This document shows, in pieces, positions 36,680-45,728 of a DNA stretch of 64,000 nt. The DNA comes from Candidatus Schekmanbacteria bacterium (GTDB taxonomy: Bacteria; Schekmanbacteria; GWA2-38-11; J061): assembly GCA_016219965.1 (NCBI GenBank), contig JACRJM010000015.1, positions 405,857-469,856 on the forward strand. The letters are read 5' to 3'. The translations under genes were made by a program, and so were the position numbers. The notes under the pieces were generated by a model that was not told where the DNA came from, did not search any database, and worked only from the letters and a program-made list of their open reading frames with translations. Numbering within the stretch: position 1 is the stretch's first letter; every line of letters starts with the position of its first letter.

Positions 36680-36704
36680 AAACCCTTTTTATAGGGGAGG
36701 GTTT
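36680..36704 (+). promoter_or_regulatory. Hairpin that encloses the ribosome binding site of the thioredoxin/TPR gene
   Basis: AAACCC (36680-36685) and GGGTTT (36699-36704) are perfect complements. The Shine-Dalgarno sequence GGGGAGGG (36694-36701) lies in the loop and right arm, 7 bases before the ATG at 36709. Such a structure could mask the ribosome site; with only six pairs it is a weak case. Confidence 0.35.
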
Positions 36705-36708
36705 ACTT

Positions 36709-37278
36709 ATGGAAACAAAAATTAACTGGCGGACAGATTTTAAAAGAGCAAAGGAGGAGGCTAAACAAAGCGGGAAATTCCTTTTCCTTTTTTTCCATCA
36801 CCCGGAATGCAATGGATGCAACAAGACCATAAAAGAGACTTTTAAGGATGAGAGTGTAATAAGGATGATGGATGAGAGATATATTCCAATGCAGTTTACT
36901 ATTACAGAGGAAGAAGATCTTGCCTGTAAGTACTGCGTGGAATGGACCCCGACATTTCTGATTTCTGATTCTAGTGGAAATGAACTGGACAGATGGGAAG
37001 GTTTCCTCCCTTCAGAGGAATTTATCCCGCAGGTTATCCTGGCTGAAGGGCTATCCTATTTCAGAAAACAGGAATACGACAAAGCTGTATCATGCCTGAA
37101 TAAAGTAGTTCACGACTACAGCAATTCAGGATTTGCACCGCAGGCAACCTATTATCTCGGCATTTGCCAGTATAAAGGAAGCCACGACACCTCCTATCTC
37201 AACAAGACCTGGGAGGAGCTGCATAAGAAATTTCCTGAAAGCTACTGGACCAAAAAAGCCTCTCCATTCCATGGGTAA
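36709..37278 (+). CDS. Thioredoxin-fold protein with C-terminal TPR region
   Basis: The 189-aa protein has a thioredoxin-like domain (residues 1-108) with a CxxC pair in HPECNGCNKT, and a second pair CKYC at about 75-78, then WTPTFLISDSSGNEL with the cis-Pro region. The rest (about 112-185) is TPR-like helices (AEGLSYFRKQEYDKAVSCLNK). There is no signal peptide, so it is probably cytoplasmic. It fits the group of DsbE/YbbN-like redox chaperone proteins, but the partner is unknown. A terminator follows. Confidence 0.85.
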   Translation: METKINWRTDFKRAKEEAKQSGKFLFLFFHHPECNGCNKTIKETFKDESVIRMMDERYIPMQFTITEEEDLACKYCVEWTPTFLISDSSGNELDRWEGFLPSEEFIPQVILAEGLSYFRKQEYDKAVSCLNKVVHDYSNSGFAPQATYYLGICQYKGSHDTSYLNKTWEELHKKFPESYWTKKASPFHG

Positions 37279-37313
37279 AATTATAGAGTAAACTTATAGA
37301 ATGGAGGAGCTTT

Positions 37314-37350
37314 AAGCCCTTCTCCCTGAAAAGAGAGAGGGGTTTTTCTT
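37314..37350 (+). terminator. Probable intrinsic terminator after the thioredoxin/TPR gene
   Basis: GCCCTTCTC pairs with GAGAGAGGGG across a short loop (one bulge), followed by a T-rich tail TTTTTCTTTTGTTTT. It lies between convergent genes and may serve both strands. Confidence 0.75.
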
Positions 37351-37355
37351 TTGTT

Positions 37356-38135
37356 TTATTTTATTATCCCTTCAAGCTTTCCGTATCCTTCAAACTTCAG
37401 ATAGAGGGCTGAGGCTAAAAGGAGGGCGGCTATAATGTTTGCAATAAGGTCTCCCGTTCCTGCCTTAAGGCTGCGGTATTGTGTTCTCTTTTCTGTCCTT
37501 GCAAATCCGCGGGATTCAAGCGCCCTTGAAAGGGTATCAGCATTTCTCAGAGTTGAAAGAAATACTGGTCCCAGAAGGGGGACAAACTTTTTTATTCTCT
37601 CAATTATACTTCCTGAAAAAGGGTCAAAACCCCTTGAACGCTGTGCCTGAATAACAGTTACTGTGGTGCCTACAAATGTCGGGACTAGACGAAGCGCTGT
37701 TGTAAAGGCAAAACCAAGCCGGTATGGAACCCCAAGCTCTATAAGCCCTAGACCTATGTCTTCGTTGCGGGTAGTTGAAAGAAAAATAACTCCTGCGATT
37801 ATAATGGAATTTATTTGCAGCGCTGCTGATAACCCGTAAAGCACTGACTCGACACTTGTGAATCCGAAAAGCGGGGTTATGCCTTTTATGGAAAAAGTCC
37901 AGATAGTTATGGAAAACAAAGTTATGATTATCATCAGCTTCCAGACTACTGATAATCTGTCAAGACATTTGCCAAGCGCTGCATGAGATAAGGTAATCAG
38001 AATAATGGCAGCATTAAAAGCAGGGTTCTCAAAAAGAAGGGACAGAACAAAGAATACGAGAAGTATGAAAAGCTTTGTCCTCGGGTCAAGCCTTGTGACT
38101 ATGCAGTCTCTGTCTGTGTATAGAAAGTAATTCAT
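37356..38135 (-). CDS. ecfT: Energy-coupling factor transporter transmembrane protein EcfT
   Basis: EcfT links the ATPases of an ECF vitamin/metal transporter to its substrate-binding S protein. The 259-aa protein has several membrane helices and the two coupling motifs with Ala-Arg-Gly cores: QAQRSRGFDPF and RALESRGFARTEKR. It begins 4 nt inside the end of the preceding ATPase gene. It is the last gene of the S-A-T operon on the minus strand. Confidence 0.93.
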   Translation of the reverse strand: MNYFLYTDRDCIVTRLDPRTKLFILLVFFVLSLLFENPAFNAAIILITLSHAALGKCLDRLSVVWKLMIIITLFSITIWTFSIKGITPLFGFTSVESVLYGLSAALQINSIIIAGVIFLSTTRNEDIGLGLIELGVPYRLGFAFTTALRLVPTFVGTTVTVIQAQRSRGFDPFSGSIIERIKKFVPLLGPVFLSTLRNADTLSRALESRGFARTEKRTQYRSLKAGTGDLIANIIAALLLASALYLKFEGYGKLEGIIK

Positions 38136-39838
38136 CTTTTTATGATTGCAGATTTAAATTCTTCAATGTTAAGCAAAGTATGTCCAAGCATGGAAGATAA
38201 TTTCACAACTTCAGGAAGTTTAATATGGCATTCTTTCAGAAGCTTTTCGTTTTTCATCCCATCTCTGGTCCTGCCGTCAAAGGCGATTTTTCCGTCCTGC
38301 ATTATTATGAGTCGTCTTGCATATTTTGTGATCACATGCATTGAGTGAGTTACCATGATTATTGTGTGTCCTTCGCTGTTAAGCTTAAGGAGGAGATTCA
38401 TCATTCCCGTAAGCTCAATGTAGTCAAGCCCTGTTGTAGGTTCATCGAGTATTATGATATCGCTCTTCGCCGCTAAAACCGATGCAACTGCAATCCTCTG
38501 CCTTTGCCCTTTTGTCAGTACAAAGGGATCATCATTGCGGTTTTCTTCAAGCCCTACTGCTTGAAGTGAATCGCTGACCCTTTTTCTTATCTCATCTTCA
38601 GAAAGGGAGAGAAGCTTGGGTGTAAAAGCGACCTCATCTTCAACTGTCTCTGAGAAAATCTGATAGTCAGGGTTCTGGAAAACAAATCCGGCTTTCTGTA
38701 CAAGATCCAGATGGGTGTAAGTATTTATGTTTTTTCCGTCTATGGTTATTTTGCCTGAAGTGCCTTTAAGAAGACCATTGATCTGTTTAACCAGAGTTGT
38801 CTTGCCGCTGCCATTTTTCCCTGCTATGGCAATAATCTCTCCTCTCTTTATAGAAAGGTCTATATTGTCAAGGACAGGGCTTTTTTCATTCTCGTAGAAA
38901 AATGTGACTCCTTCCATATTGAGAATCTGCTCTCCATTTGAACTTTCAAATCGTTTATCTTCATTAATGATTTGCTGGACTTTTAAACTGTCAAGATGGA
39001 AGCCATTTGAAGTAAAATAGACGTATGCGTCATCAGCATTTTTAAAAGGTTTCCCTGCTCCCAATGTTTGAGCCAATACTGCAAGCTGAGGGGGCATGAT
39101 TCCCAAAGTCTCAATCTTTGATATGTCCCGGAAAATCTCTTCCGGCGGGCCGTCAATGACAATTTTCCCGCTGTCTATGACTATGCAGCGGTCAGCTTCC
39201 ATTAGCTCGTCAGTCTCGTGTTCAACGGCAATGATAGCTCGGGTCCTGTCTTTCCTGATGGTGTCAAGGAGTTTAAAGACACTGCTTTTCCCTTCAGGGT
39301 CAAGGTCAGTGGTCGGCTCGTCAAGACAAACAAGAAGAGGCTCCATTGCAAGCACTGCGGCGATTGCAAGCCTTTGTTTCTGTCCCCCTGAAAGAAGAGC
39401 AGGTTCTTTTAAATTGAAACCGGAAAGTCCAGCAAGGTTTAGGTATTTGTCTATTCTTGTCTTGATCTCTTCATATTCAACGCCGGTATTTTCAAGTCCG
39501 AATGCTATTTCAAGCTCAACGCTTGTTGAAAAAAGCTGTGATTCAAAATCCTGGAAAATAATACCTACCTCACCGGATATCTCTGCCACTGACCTGCCGG
39601 AGGTTGAAGTTCCATCGATTAAAACTGAGCCTTCAAAGTCTCCTTTTATAAAATGAGGTATCAGACCGTTTAGCGTTAAAATAAAAGTGGATTTGCCGGC
39701 TCCGCTTCTGCCGAGTATTGCGATAAATTCACCTTTCTCAATATTCAGTGTTATTGAATTTAGCGCGTGTTTGTGAGTGCGTCTGTATGAGAATGATAAA
39801 TTCTTTATATCAAGCAGAGCATTTTTTTCAGAGGTCAT
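38132..39838 (-). CDS. Double ATP-binding protein of an ECF transporter (EcfA-EcfA' fusion)
   Basis: This single 568-aa protein contains two ABC ATPase domains. The first (about 10-230) has Walker A GRSGAGKST, signature LSGGQKQRLAIA and Walker B CLDEPTTDLDPEG. The second (about 300-525) has Walker A GKNGSGKTT, Walker B ILDEPTTGLD and the altered signature LTKGQRQRIAVA. Fused pairs like this power ECF transporters of the CbiO type. The ATG at 39838 is chosen because the preceding 51 codons do not look like ABC protein. It overlaps ecfT by 4 nt and starts 4 nt after the S-component gene ends. Confidence 0.92.
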   Translation of the reverse strand: MTSEKNALLDIKNLSFSYRRTHKHALNSITLNIEKGEFIAILGRSGAGKSTFILTLNGLIPHFIKGDFEGSVLIDGTSTSGRSVAEISGEVGIIFQDFESQLFSTSVELEIAFGLENTGVEYEEIKTRIDKYLNLAGLSGFNLKEPALLSGGQKQRLAIAAVLAMEPLLVCLDEPTTDLDPEGKSSVFKLLDTIRKDRTRAIIAVEHETDELMEADRCIVIDSGKIVIDGPPEEIFRDISKIETLGIMPPQLAVLAQTLGAGKPFKNADDAYVYFTSNGFHLDSLKVQQIINEDKRFESSNGEQILNMEGVTFFYENEKSPVLDNIDLSIKRGEIIAIAGKNGSGKTTLVKQINGLLKGTSGKITIDGKNINTYTHLDLVQKAGFVFQNPDYQIFSETVEDEVAFTPKLLSLSEDEIRKRVSDSLQAVGLEENRNDDPFVLTKGQRQRIAVASVLAAKSDIIILDEPTTGLDYIELTGMMNLLLKLNSEGHTIIMVTHSMHVITKYARRLIIMQDGKIAFDGRTRDGMKNEKLLKECHIKLPEVVKLSSMLGHTLLNIEEFKSAIIKR

Positions 39839-39842
39839 GGCT

Positions 39843-40631
39843 CTATGATATAAGACAGCCAATAAGTAAAACCAGCAGAGAGGCAGCAACTGCCCCCGTG
39901 GTTCCAAATTTGGCCATCCATTGGTTTGAGGATAGAAATGGGATAGAAGCTGAAATACCTGAGGAAAGAATAAGACCTGCCCCAATGGCACAAAGGCTTC
40001 CGGCTATAATCAGGATTTTTCCTGCAAAAGGAGCTGTAGGCGCTTTAAAGTCTGTATCGCTCATAATCTCTGTCCAGAGCAAATCCCACTTTTCAATGCG
40101 GGGATAGAGGACTATAAAAACAACAGGACCTAAGATTACGGAAACTACGATGTTGTTGATAAATATTATAGAGCCCAATAATGCAAACGGCACAAGTCCG
40201 AGGGAGTCAAGACCTCCTGCTATTATGGATGCACATGCAGCGCTTGAAACGACTCCGATATAGAAAAAAGTCAATATGAATAATATCTTCTTCTTGCTCT
40301 TATTATAGATAGAATTGATTTTCCTTGCATCGAAGAGTTTGTAAGCTGTAAGACTATAAAAAAAATTACCAAAGAACCCAAATAATGTTCCTATTCCGAG
40401 AGTCCCGAAGAAGTCGCCTATCACGTTCCCGATGGCTGAACCCCATGCACCTGCAGGACCGAAGAGAATACCGAACACCACTGGTATTACTGAGGCAGGT
40501 CTTATTTCCGTTGAACCGGGTATTATTGGTATGCTTTTCATGGGAATAACAATAGCGGCGAATATGCCTGCTGTAATGGAGCAGAGCACCACCATCTTTG
40601 TATATTTCCACATTGAAAAGATTTCGCGCAT
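39843..40631 (-). CDS. Putative substrate-binding (S) component of an ECF transporter
   Basis: The 262-aa membrane protein has six or more hydrophobic segments and the Gly-Ala-rich loop VVFGILFGPAGAWGSAIGNV with the following IGDFFGTLGIG, in the style of ECF S proteins. It directly precedes the ATPase and EcfT genes, which fits a dedicated transporter. The substrate is unknown: I see no riboswitch in the 81-bp upstream gap (40632-40712). The ATG at 40631 or 40613 (MWKYTK) is plausible; the frame opens at 40793 but that part overlaps the divergent gene. Confidence 0.75.
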   Translation of the reverse strand: MREIFSMWKYTKMVVLCSITAGIFAAIVIPMKSIPIIPGSTEIRPASVIPVVFGILFGPAGAWGSAIGNVIGDFFGTLGIGTLFGFFGNFFYSLTAYKLFDARKINSIYNKSKKKILFILTFFYIGVVSSAACASIIAGGLDSLGLVPFALLGSIIFINNIVVSVILGPVVFIVLYPRIEKWDLLWTEIMSDTDFKAPTAPFAGKILIIAGSLCAIGAGLILSSGISASIPFLSSNQWMAKFGTTGAVAASLLVLLIGCLIS

Positions 40632-40712
40632 ATTTTTTTTAAAAATATTATAATCTACTTTGAAGGTAAAAAAAACAGAGAAATGCAATGGTCTTATTAA
40701 AGGCGAAAGAAT

Positions 40713-43382
40713 ATGGAAGGAACTCTTAAACTGACAAACGGCTCGAGAATTGCTGTCATCGGCGGCGGACCGGCCGGCAGTTTCTTTTCCCATTTTGCGC
40801 TGAAGTTTATCAGGAACCAGGGGATTTCCGCGACCGTTACCATCTTCGATGCCAAGTCATTTCTTACTCATCTTCCAAAAGACTGCAATATGTGTGCGGG
40901 AGTATTGGGGTTTAATCTGATTAAGAAACTCAAGGCAGAAGGAATTTCTATTGAAGGAAAATCAATACGGCAGGAGATAGCGGGTTACGCATTCCATCTA
41001 AAGAACAAATTCATAACTCTTTATAAGGCTCCTCATTCTCCTATTTATACTGTTTTCAGGGGTATGGGACCAGTATCAGACAGTGATGAACACATGAGTT
41101 TTGACAGGTTCCTTCTTGATAAGGTAGTTGCCGAAGGTGCACAGTGGAAGAAAGAACATGTTCGTGAGATCATTTCTTCAGGAAAAGAAAAGCCGCGCAT
41201 TTTAACTGATGAAAATCCTGATGGGGAGGAATATGATTTTGTTGCAGGTGCATTTGGAGTAAATACAAGGCTTTCAAGGGAAATGAGTTTTGGTTATGTT
41301 CCTCCTAAGACATGGCACGCCTGTCAGGCAGAGATTCTTGTCGATGAAGAGTTTGTGAATGAGCGAATTGGGAACATGATTCACGTCTTCAATTTTGGTG
41401 AGAAAACGATAAAGCTCATAGCTATTACTCCCAAGAAGAATATTCTTACAATTACTGCAATCGGCGAGCATGTGAAGATCAAGGATCTGAAAGAAGCTTT
41501 ATCATACGGAGAGCTTAAGAACTACATCCCGGCAGGCAGAGAAATAGTCTGCCACTGCCATCCGAAGCTTCCTGTTACGGCTGCGAAGAACCCATTCTCC
41601 GACAGAATGGCAATAATAGGTGATGCCTGCGATTCAAGGTATCTCAAAAATGGAATAGAGTCTTCTTTCTTTACCGCTTATTTCGCTGCGGATACTGTTG
41701 TTAATCACGGGATTGATAAGGAGAACCTCAAGCTGCATTATTTTAAAAGATGCCGCAAACTATTCGGCATAGATAATCTATGCGGGAAAATGATGTTTGC
41801 CGTGAACAACTATATGGCAAAAAACAGATTTTTCATTGCTGCACAAATTGCCATTGCGGATGCTGAGCAGCAAAGTGCTCCTTCAAAGCGGTATCTCAGC
41901 AAAAGCATGTGGCATTTCTTCAGCGGAGAAGCTCCATATCTCTGGATCCTCAGAAAGAGCCTGAAGCCGAGGCTTGTTATTAGCTTCATAAAGCAGGCAG
42001 GCAGGGCTTTCTTTTTAAACCTCTTTCAAAACAGGAATGTGACAGATAAAGCCAGAAATCTGAGGAAAAAGATTTCCAGGAAAATTGTTGCTGTCCCGAC
42101 GTACACATGTGAGGAAGGTACACGTGTTGTGATAATAGGCGGCGGCCCGGCAGGTTCAAGCTGTGCCATAAGGCTTTTGAAATTAGCTAAAGAGTCCGGG
42201 AAAGATATAAAAGTGACAATATTCGAGGGGAAGGATTATTCTGTAGATTATAACCAGTGCATGGGGATTCTCTCACCTGATGCCATCCGTGTTTTTTTCT
42301 CACTTGTGGGGCAGAGGGCATCGGCGCCGCTTTTCAGGAACAGGATTGAACGTTACACGCTTTGTACTGAATCAGAAAAAGTGGATCTTATAAGACGTGA
42401 GGACAACAAGCCTTTTTATACAGTAAGAAGGTCGGAGATGGACAGCTTCCTCCTTGATTATGCAAAGTCTCTTGGTGCGGAAGTGATCAGGAGCAGGGTT
42501 AACGGCATTGAATTTCCGCAGACCTCGTTTACAGATGAAGTAAGGGTTTACAGCGAAAGCTGTTTCGTAAAGGCGGATGTGGTTGTCGGGGCATTCGGAC
42601 TTGACGATTCCATGATGGAATGTTTTGAAAAAGCTACGGGCAAGGGGAAGGCTTACAGAAGACCAAAAAAATTCATGAAGACTTTCATAACCAAGATTCA
42701 AGCTGACACTAAATTTATAGAAGAAAAATTTGAAAATGGGATATTTGCTTTCCTTCTTTCCACCCTTCCAAGGATAGAATTTGCGGCAATGGCACCCAAG
42801 GATGACCAGATAATAGTAAATATTGCAGGAAGGAACATAACTTCACTTGATATGGATGCTTTCCTAAACCACCATGTTTTGCGAAAAATACTTCCTCCCG
42901 TAGATATCAGCAATCTTAAGTATTATGCCGGGAGATTCCCGATATCACATTCTACAGGCTCCTTCGGGAACCGTTATGTCATAGTGGGTGATGCAACAGG
43001 ATGGGTAAAACCCTTTAAATCCCACGGAATTGATATGGCTTTGATTACCGGGGTGAGAGCTGCAGAGGTTCTTTTTAAGTACGGATTTTCCGAGGAGTCG
43101 TTCAGCTATTATGCAGACCTGTGCAGGGATTTGACTTCTGACTTCTACTATGGGGCAATGATAAGGTACCTTTCAGGGCTTGGTACTGACTTTAATGCCA
43201 TGGATTTATTTGTAAGACATTCCCGTGACAATCATTATTTTTATGATGTACTCTACAACTGTATTTCCGGAGATAAATCATACCGTGAGATTGCATCAAG
43301 TCTGCTAAGGCTTCGTCTTCTGAAACCACTTCTTAGCGCTATTATGAAAAGTATGCCCGGCGGAAGATCAGGCAGGAATTGA
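40713..43382 (+). CDS. Fused protein of two FAD-dependent oxidoreductases (geranylgeranyl-reductase-like)
   Basis: The 889-aa protein contains two complete FAD domains in tandem. The first starts with IAVIGGGPAGSFFS (about 13-26) and has a DCNMCAGVLG cysteine motif; the second starts with VVIIGGGPAGSSCA (about 473-486) and has DYNQCMGILS at the matching place. Each half ends with a dinucleotide motif: MAIIGDACDSRY and YVIVGDATGWVKPF. The pattern is that of the geranylgeranyl reductase/halogenase flavoproteins. A double-length fusion is uncommon. The substrate is unknown; lipid or quinone is possible. The start follows a GGCGAAAGA sequence. It diverges from the ECF operon. Confidence 0.8.
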   Translation: MEGTLKLTNGSRIAVIGGGPAGSFFSHFALKFIRNQGISATVTIFDAKSFLTHLPKDCNMCAGVLGFNLIKKLKAEGISIEGKSIRQEIAGYAFHLKNKFITLYKAPHSPIYTVFRGMGPVSDSDEHMSFDRFLLDKVVAEGAQWKKEHVREIISSGKEKPRILTDENPDGEEYDFVAGAFGVNTRLSREMSFGYVPPKTWHACQAEILVDEEFVNERIGNMIHVFNFGEKTIKLIAITPKKNILTITAIGEHVKIKDLKEALSYGELKNYIPAGREIVCHCHPKLPVTAAKNPFSDRMAIIGDACDSRYLKNGIESSFFTAYFAADTVVNHGIDKENLKLHYFKRCRKLFGIDNLCGKMMFAVNNYMAKNRFFIAAQIAIADAEQQSAPSKRYLSKSMWHFFSGEAPYLWILRKSLKPRLVISFIKQAGRAFFLNLFQNRNVTDKARNLRKKISRKIVAVPTYTCEEGTRVVIIGGGPAGSSCAIRLLKLAKESGKDIKVTIFEGKDYSVDYNQCMGILSPDAIRVFFSLVGQRASAPLFRNRIERYTLCTESEKVDLIRREDNKPFYTVRRSEMDSFLLDYAKSLGAEVIRSRVNGIEFPQTSFTDEVRVYSESCFVKADVVVGAFGLDDSMMECFEKATGKGKAYRRPKKFMKTFITKIQADTKFIEEKFENGIFAFLLSTLPRIEFAAMAPKDDQIIVNIAGRNITSLDMDAFLNHHVLRKILPPVDISNLKYYAGRFPISHSTGSFGNRYVIVGDATGWVKPFKSHGIDMALITGVRAAEVLFKYGFSEESFSYYADLCRDLTSDFYYGAMIRYLSGLGTDFNAMDLFVRHSRDNHYFYDVLYNCISGDKSYREIASSLLRLRLLKPLLSAIMKSMPGGRSGRN

Positions 43383-44729
43383 TACTGATGGAAATTCTTT
43401 GAGCTTTGAGAATGCTATATTCTTTACTTTCTCAAGCTGTTCAGGTGACGGGGCTTCAAAGCGCAAGACAAGTACAGGCTGAGTATTGGATGCCCTGATG
43501 AGTCCCCATCCGTCACTTGTCATGAATCTCACTCCATCCACATCGATGACTTTATATATTCCTCTGAAATACTCCGTGAGCTTTTTTACTATTTCAAATT
43601 TCTCTTCATCAGTGCAATCTACACGGATTTCCGGTGTATTGTAGAGCACTGGTATATCAGACAGAAGTTCAGAGCAACTTGCGCTGGTTTTAGACAGAAG
43701 CTCGGCCATCCTGCACGATGCATAAATGGCATCATCATAACCAAAATATCTGTCTGCGAAGAACATATGTCCGCTCATTTCTCCGCCAAGGGGGGCATTA
43801 AGTTCCTTCATCTTGCTTTTTATAAGGGAATGACCTGCCATCCACATCACCGGTGTACCGCCATGTTTTACAATGTCGTCGTAAAGCGCCTGGGAACATT
43901 TAACTTCGAATACGATTGGAGCGTTACCTTTTTTAAGAATTTCCCTTGAAAATAGTATGAGAAGCTGGTCCCCCCATATTATGTTTCCCTTGTTGTCTAT
44001 GACGCCTATCCTGTCTGCATCTCCGTCATATCCGATACCCATGTCGAGTTTATTGTTGCATACTTCAGAAACAAGCGTTGTGAGGTTCTTCTTTATCGTC
44101 GGGTCAGGGTGATGGTTAGGGAATCTGCCGTCCGGTGTGCAAAAAAGCTCTGTCACAGTGCATCCTATTTTTCTTAAAAGCACGGGAGCAATGATTGATG
44201 CTGCGCCATTCCCGGAATCAATTGCGATATTGAGCGGTTTTTCGAGCTTTATACCTTTTGCAACTGTTTCAATATATTCTTCTGTAACGGAACAACTTTC
44301 TAAGCTTCCGCTTCCAGATGCGAATTTGCCGGAGTCGATTATTCTTCTTACATCCTGTATTTCCTCTCCATGAAGCGTTGTTTTATTATAACAGAGTTTG
44401 AGTCCGTTAAACTCTGGGGGATTATGACTTCCGGTTATCATTATGCCGCCGTCAACATCAAGATTAAAAAGCGAGAAATAAAGGACAGGTGTAGGAACCA
44501 TTCCTACATCTATGCAATCTATTCCTGCTGCGCGTGCACCACGAATTGCCGCATCATTGAAACTTTCAGAGCTGAGACGAATATCGTAGCCTATGGATAT
44601 TTTTTTCCCGCCGCGCTCTCTGATATATGTTCCGAATGCCCTGCCTATAGTTTCAACTATCTCCGGAGTTAAATCCTCTCCTACGAGTCCGCGTATGTCG
44701 TATTGTCTGAAGATCTGTGGATTTATCAT
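43368..44729 (-). CDS. Phosphomannomutase/phosphoglucomutase
   Basis: The 453-aa alpha-D-phosphohexomutase moves phosphate between C6 and C1 of mannose or glucose phosphates. The phosphoserine loop is ITGSHNPPEFNG, the metal site GIGYDGDADRIGV, the sugar loop GGEMSGHMFF and the phosphate site RASNTQPVLVLRFEA, all as in AlgC/ManB. The ATG at 44729 overlaps the stop of the upstream epimerase gene (ATGA), so I use it rather than the longer frame from 44753. It ends 15 nt inside the end of the convergent FAD gene. With the two genes upstream it supplies sugar nucleotides for a polysaccharide. Confidence 0.94.
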   Translation of the reverse strand: MINPQIFRQYDIRGLVGEDLTPEIVETIGRAFGTYIRERGGKKISIGYDIRLSSESFNDAAIRGARAAGIDCIDVGMVPTPVLYFSLFNLDVDGGIMITGSHNPPEFNGLKLCYNKTTLHGEEIQDVRRIIDSGKFASGSGSLESCSVTEEYIETVAKGIKLEKPLNIAIDSGNGAASIIAPVLLRKIGCTVTELFCTPDGRFPNHHPDPTIKKNLTTLVSEVCNNKLDMGIGYDGDADRIGVIDNKGNIIWGDQLLILFSREILKKGNAPIVFEVKCSQALYDDIVKHGGTPVMWMAGHSLIKSKMKELNAPLGGEMSGHMFFADRYFGYDDAIYASCRMAELLSKTSASCSELLSDIPVLYNTPEIRVDCTDEEKFEIVKKLTEYFRGIYKVIDVDGVRFMTSDGWGLIRASNTQPVLVLRFEAPSPEQLEKVKNIAFSKLKEFPSVSIPA

Positions 44730-45667
44730 TTGCAATACTCCCTTCTGTACCATTCAACAGTTTTATTTAAGCCATCTGAAAAAGAGACTTCAGGTGAATA
44801 ATCAAGAAACTTATTTGCTCTCGTGATATCAGCCAGTGAATGCTTTATATCACCGGCTCTTGGTTCAAAGTAAAGCGGCTGCAAGTTTGTTCCAAGAATA
44901 ATATTGAGTTCATCTATAAGTTCATTGAGTGTGATACGCTTTCCGCAGGCTACGTTTATCAGGCTTCCCGATATTCCCTGCCTTTCAGATGCTGCAATAT
45001 TCGCATTCACAACATTTTTTACGAATGTGAAATCCCTTGACTGTTCTCCATCGCCGTAAACTGTTGGCTTTTCTCCTGAAATCATCTGTCGGATAAAAAT
45101 TGATATGACACCGGAATAAGGTGATGATGGATCCTGTCTGGGGCCGAAGACGTTAAAATACCTTAGCACTACAGTTTCTATTCCATAGAGTTTTGAAAAA
45201 ACACTACAGTAATATTCGCCAGTAAGCTTTGACACAGCATACGGGGAGAGCGGTTCAGGTGACAATTCTTCTGATTTCAAAAGCTCAATCTTGTCTCCAT
45301 AGGCTGATGATGAACCTGAGTAAACAAGCCTTCTCACACCCGCCTCCTTTGAAGCTACTAGAAGATTAAGTGTTCCGTCAACATTGGCTTCATTGCTTGT
45401 AATAGGGTCTTTCACAGATCTTGTAACTGAAGGGATTGCTCCGATATGGAATACAGTATCAACTCCTTTGACGGCTTTCCTTAAGTCATCGATATTTCTG
45501 AGATCGCCCTGTATGAATTCGATCTCCTTGATAACCCTGCTGAGGTTTTCCATCTTCCCGGTTGAAAGATTATCTATTACCCGGACTTTTTTGCCTCTCT
45601 TTAACAATTCATCACAAAGATTTGAACCAATAAACCCTGCACCGCCTGTAATCAGGAAAACGGACAT
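44726..45667 (-). CDS. NAD-dependent UDP-sugar 4-epimerase (UDP-GlcNAc/GlcNAcA type)
   Basis: The 313-aa extended SDR protein has the NAD motif GGAGFIG, the catalytic Ser and Tyr-Lys in YSGSSSAYGDK and YAVSKLTGEYY, and RYFNVFGPRQDPSSPYSG. The last motif and the length resemble WbpP/TviC epimerases, which act on UDP-N-acetylhexosamines or their uronic acids. It lies between a UDP-HexNAc dehydrogenase and a phosphohexomutase, fitting conversion to a UDP-GalNAc(A)-type precursor. GalE activity cannot be excluded. Confidence 0.88.
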   Translation of the reverse strand: MSVFLITGGAGFIGSNLCDELLKRGKKVRVIDNLSTGKMENLSRVIKEIEFIQGDLRNIDDLRKAVKGVDTVFHIGAIPSVTRSVKDPITSNEANVDGTLNLLVASKEAGVRRLVYSGSSSAYGDKIELLKSEELSPEPLSPYAVSKLTGEYYCSVFSKLYGIETVVLRYFNVFGPRQDPSSPYSGVISIFIRQMISGEKPTVYGDGEQSRDFTFVKNVVNANIAASERQGISGSLINVACGKRITLNELIDELNIILGTNLQPLYFEPRAGDIKHSLADITRANKFLDYSPEVSFSDGLNKTVEWYRREYCK

Positions 45668-45728
45668 ATCAACCCTCTTTCTGTATTTTAAATATCCATT
45701 CTCGTTAAACGGTAAAGAGTGAGAATCG

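Noticed and set aside
39839-39991. N-terminal extension of the ECF ATPase to 39991
   Set aside because: The extra 51 residues do not resemble ABC proteins and overlap the end of the S-component gene; the ATG at 39838 fits the fold.
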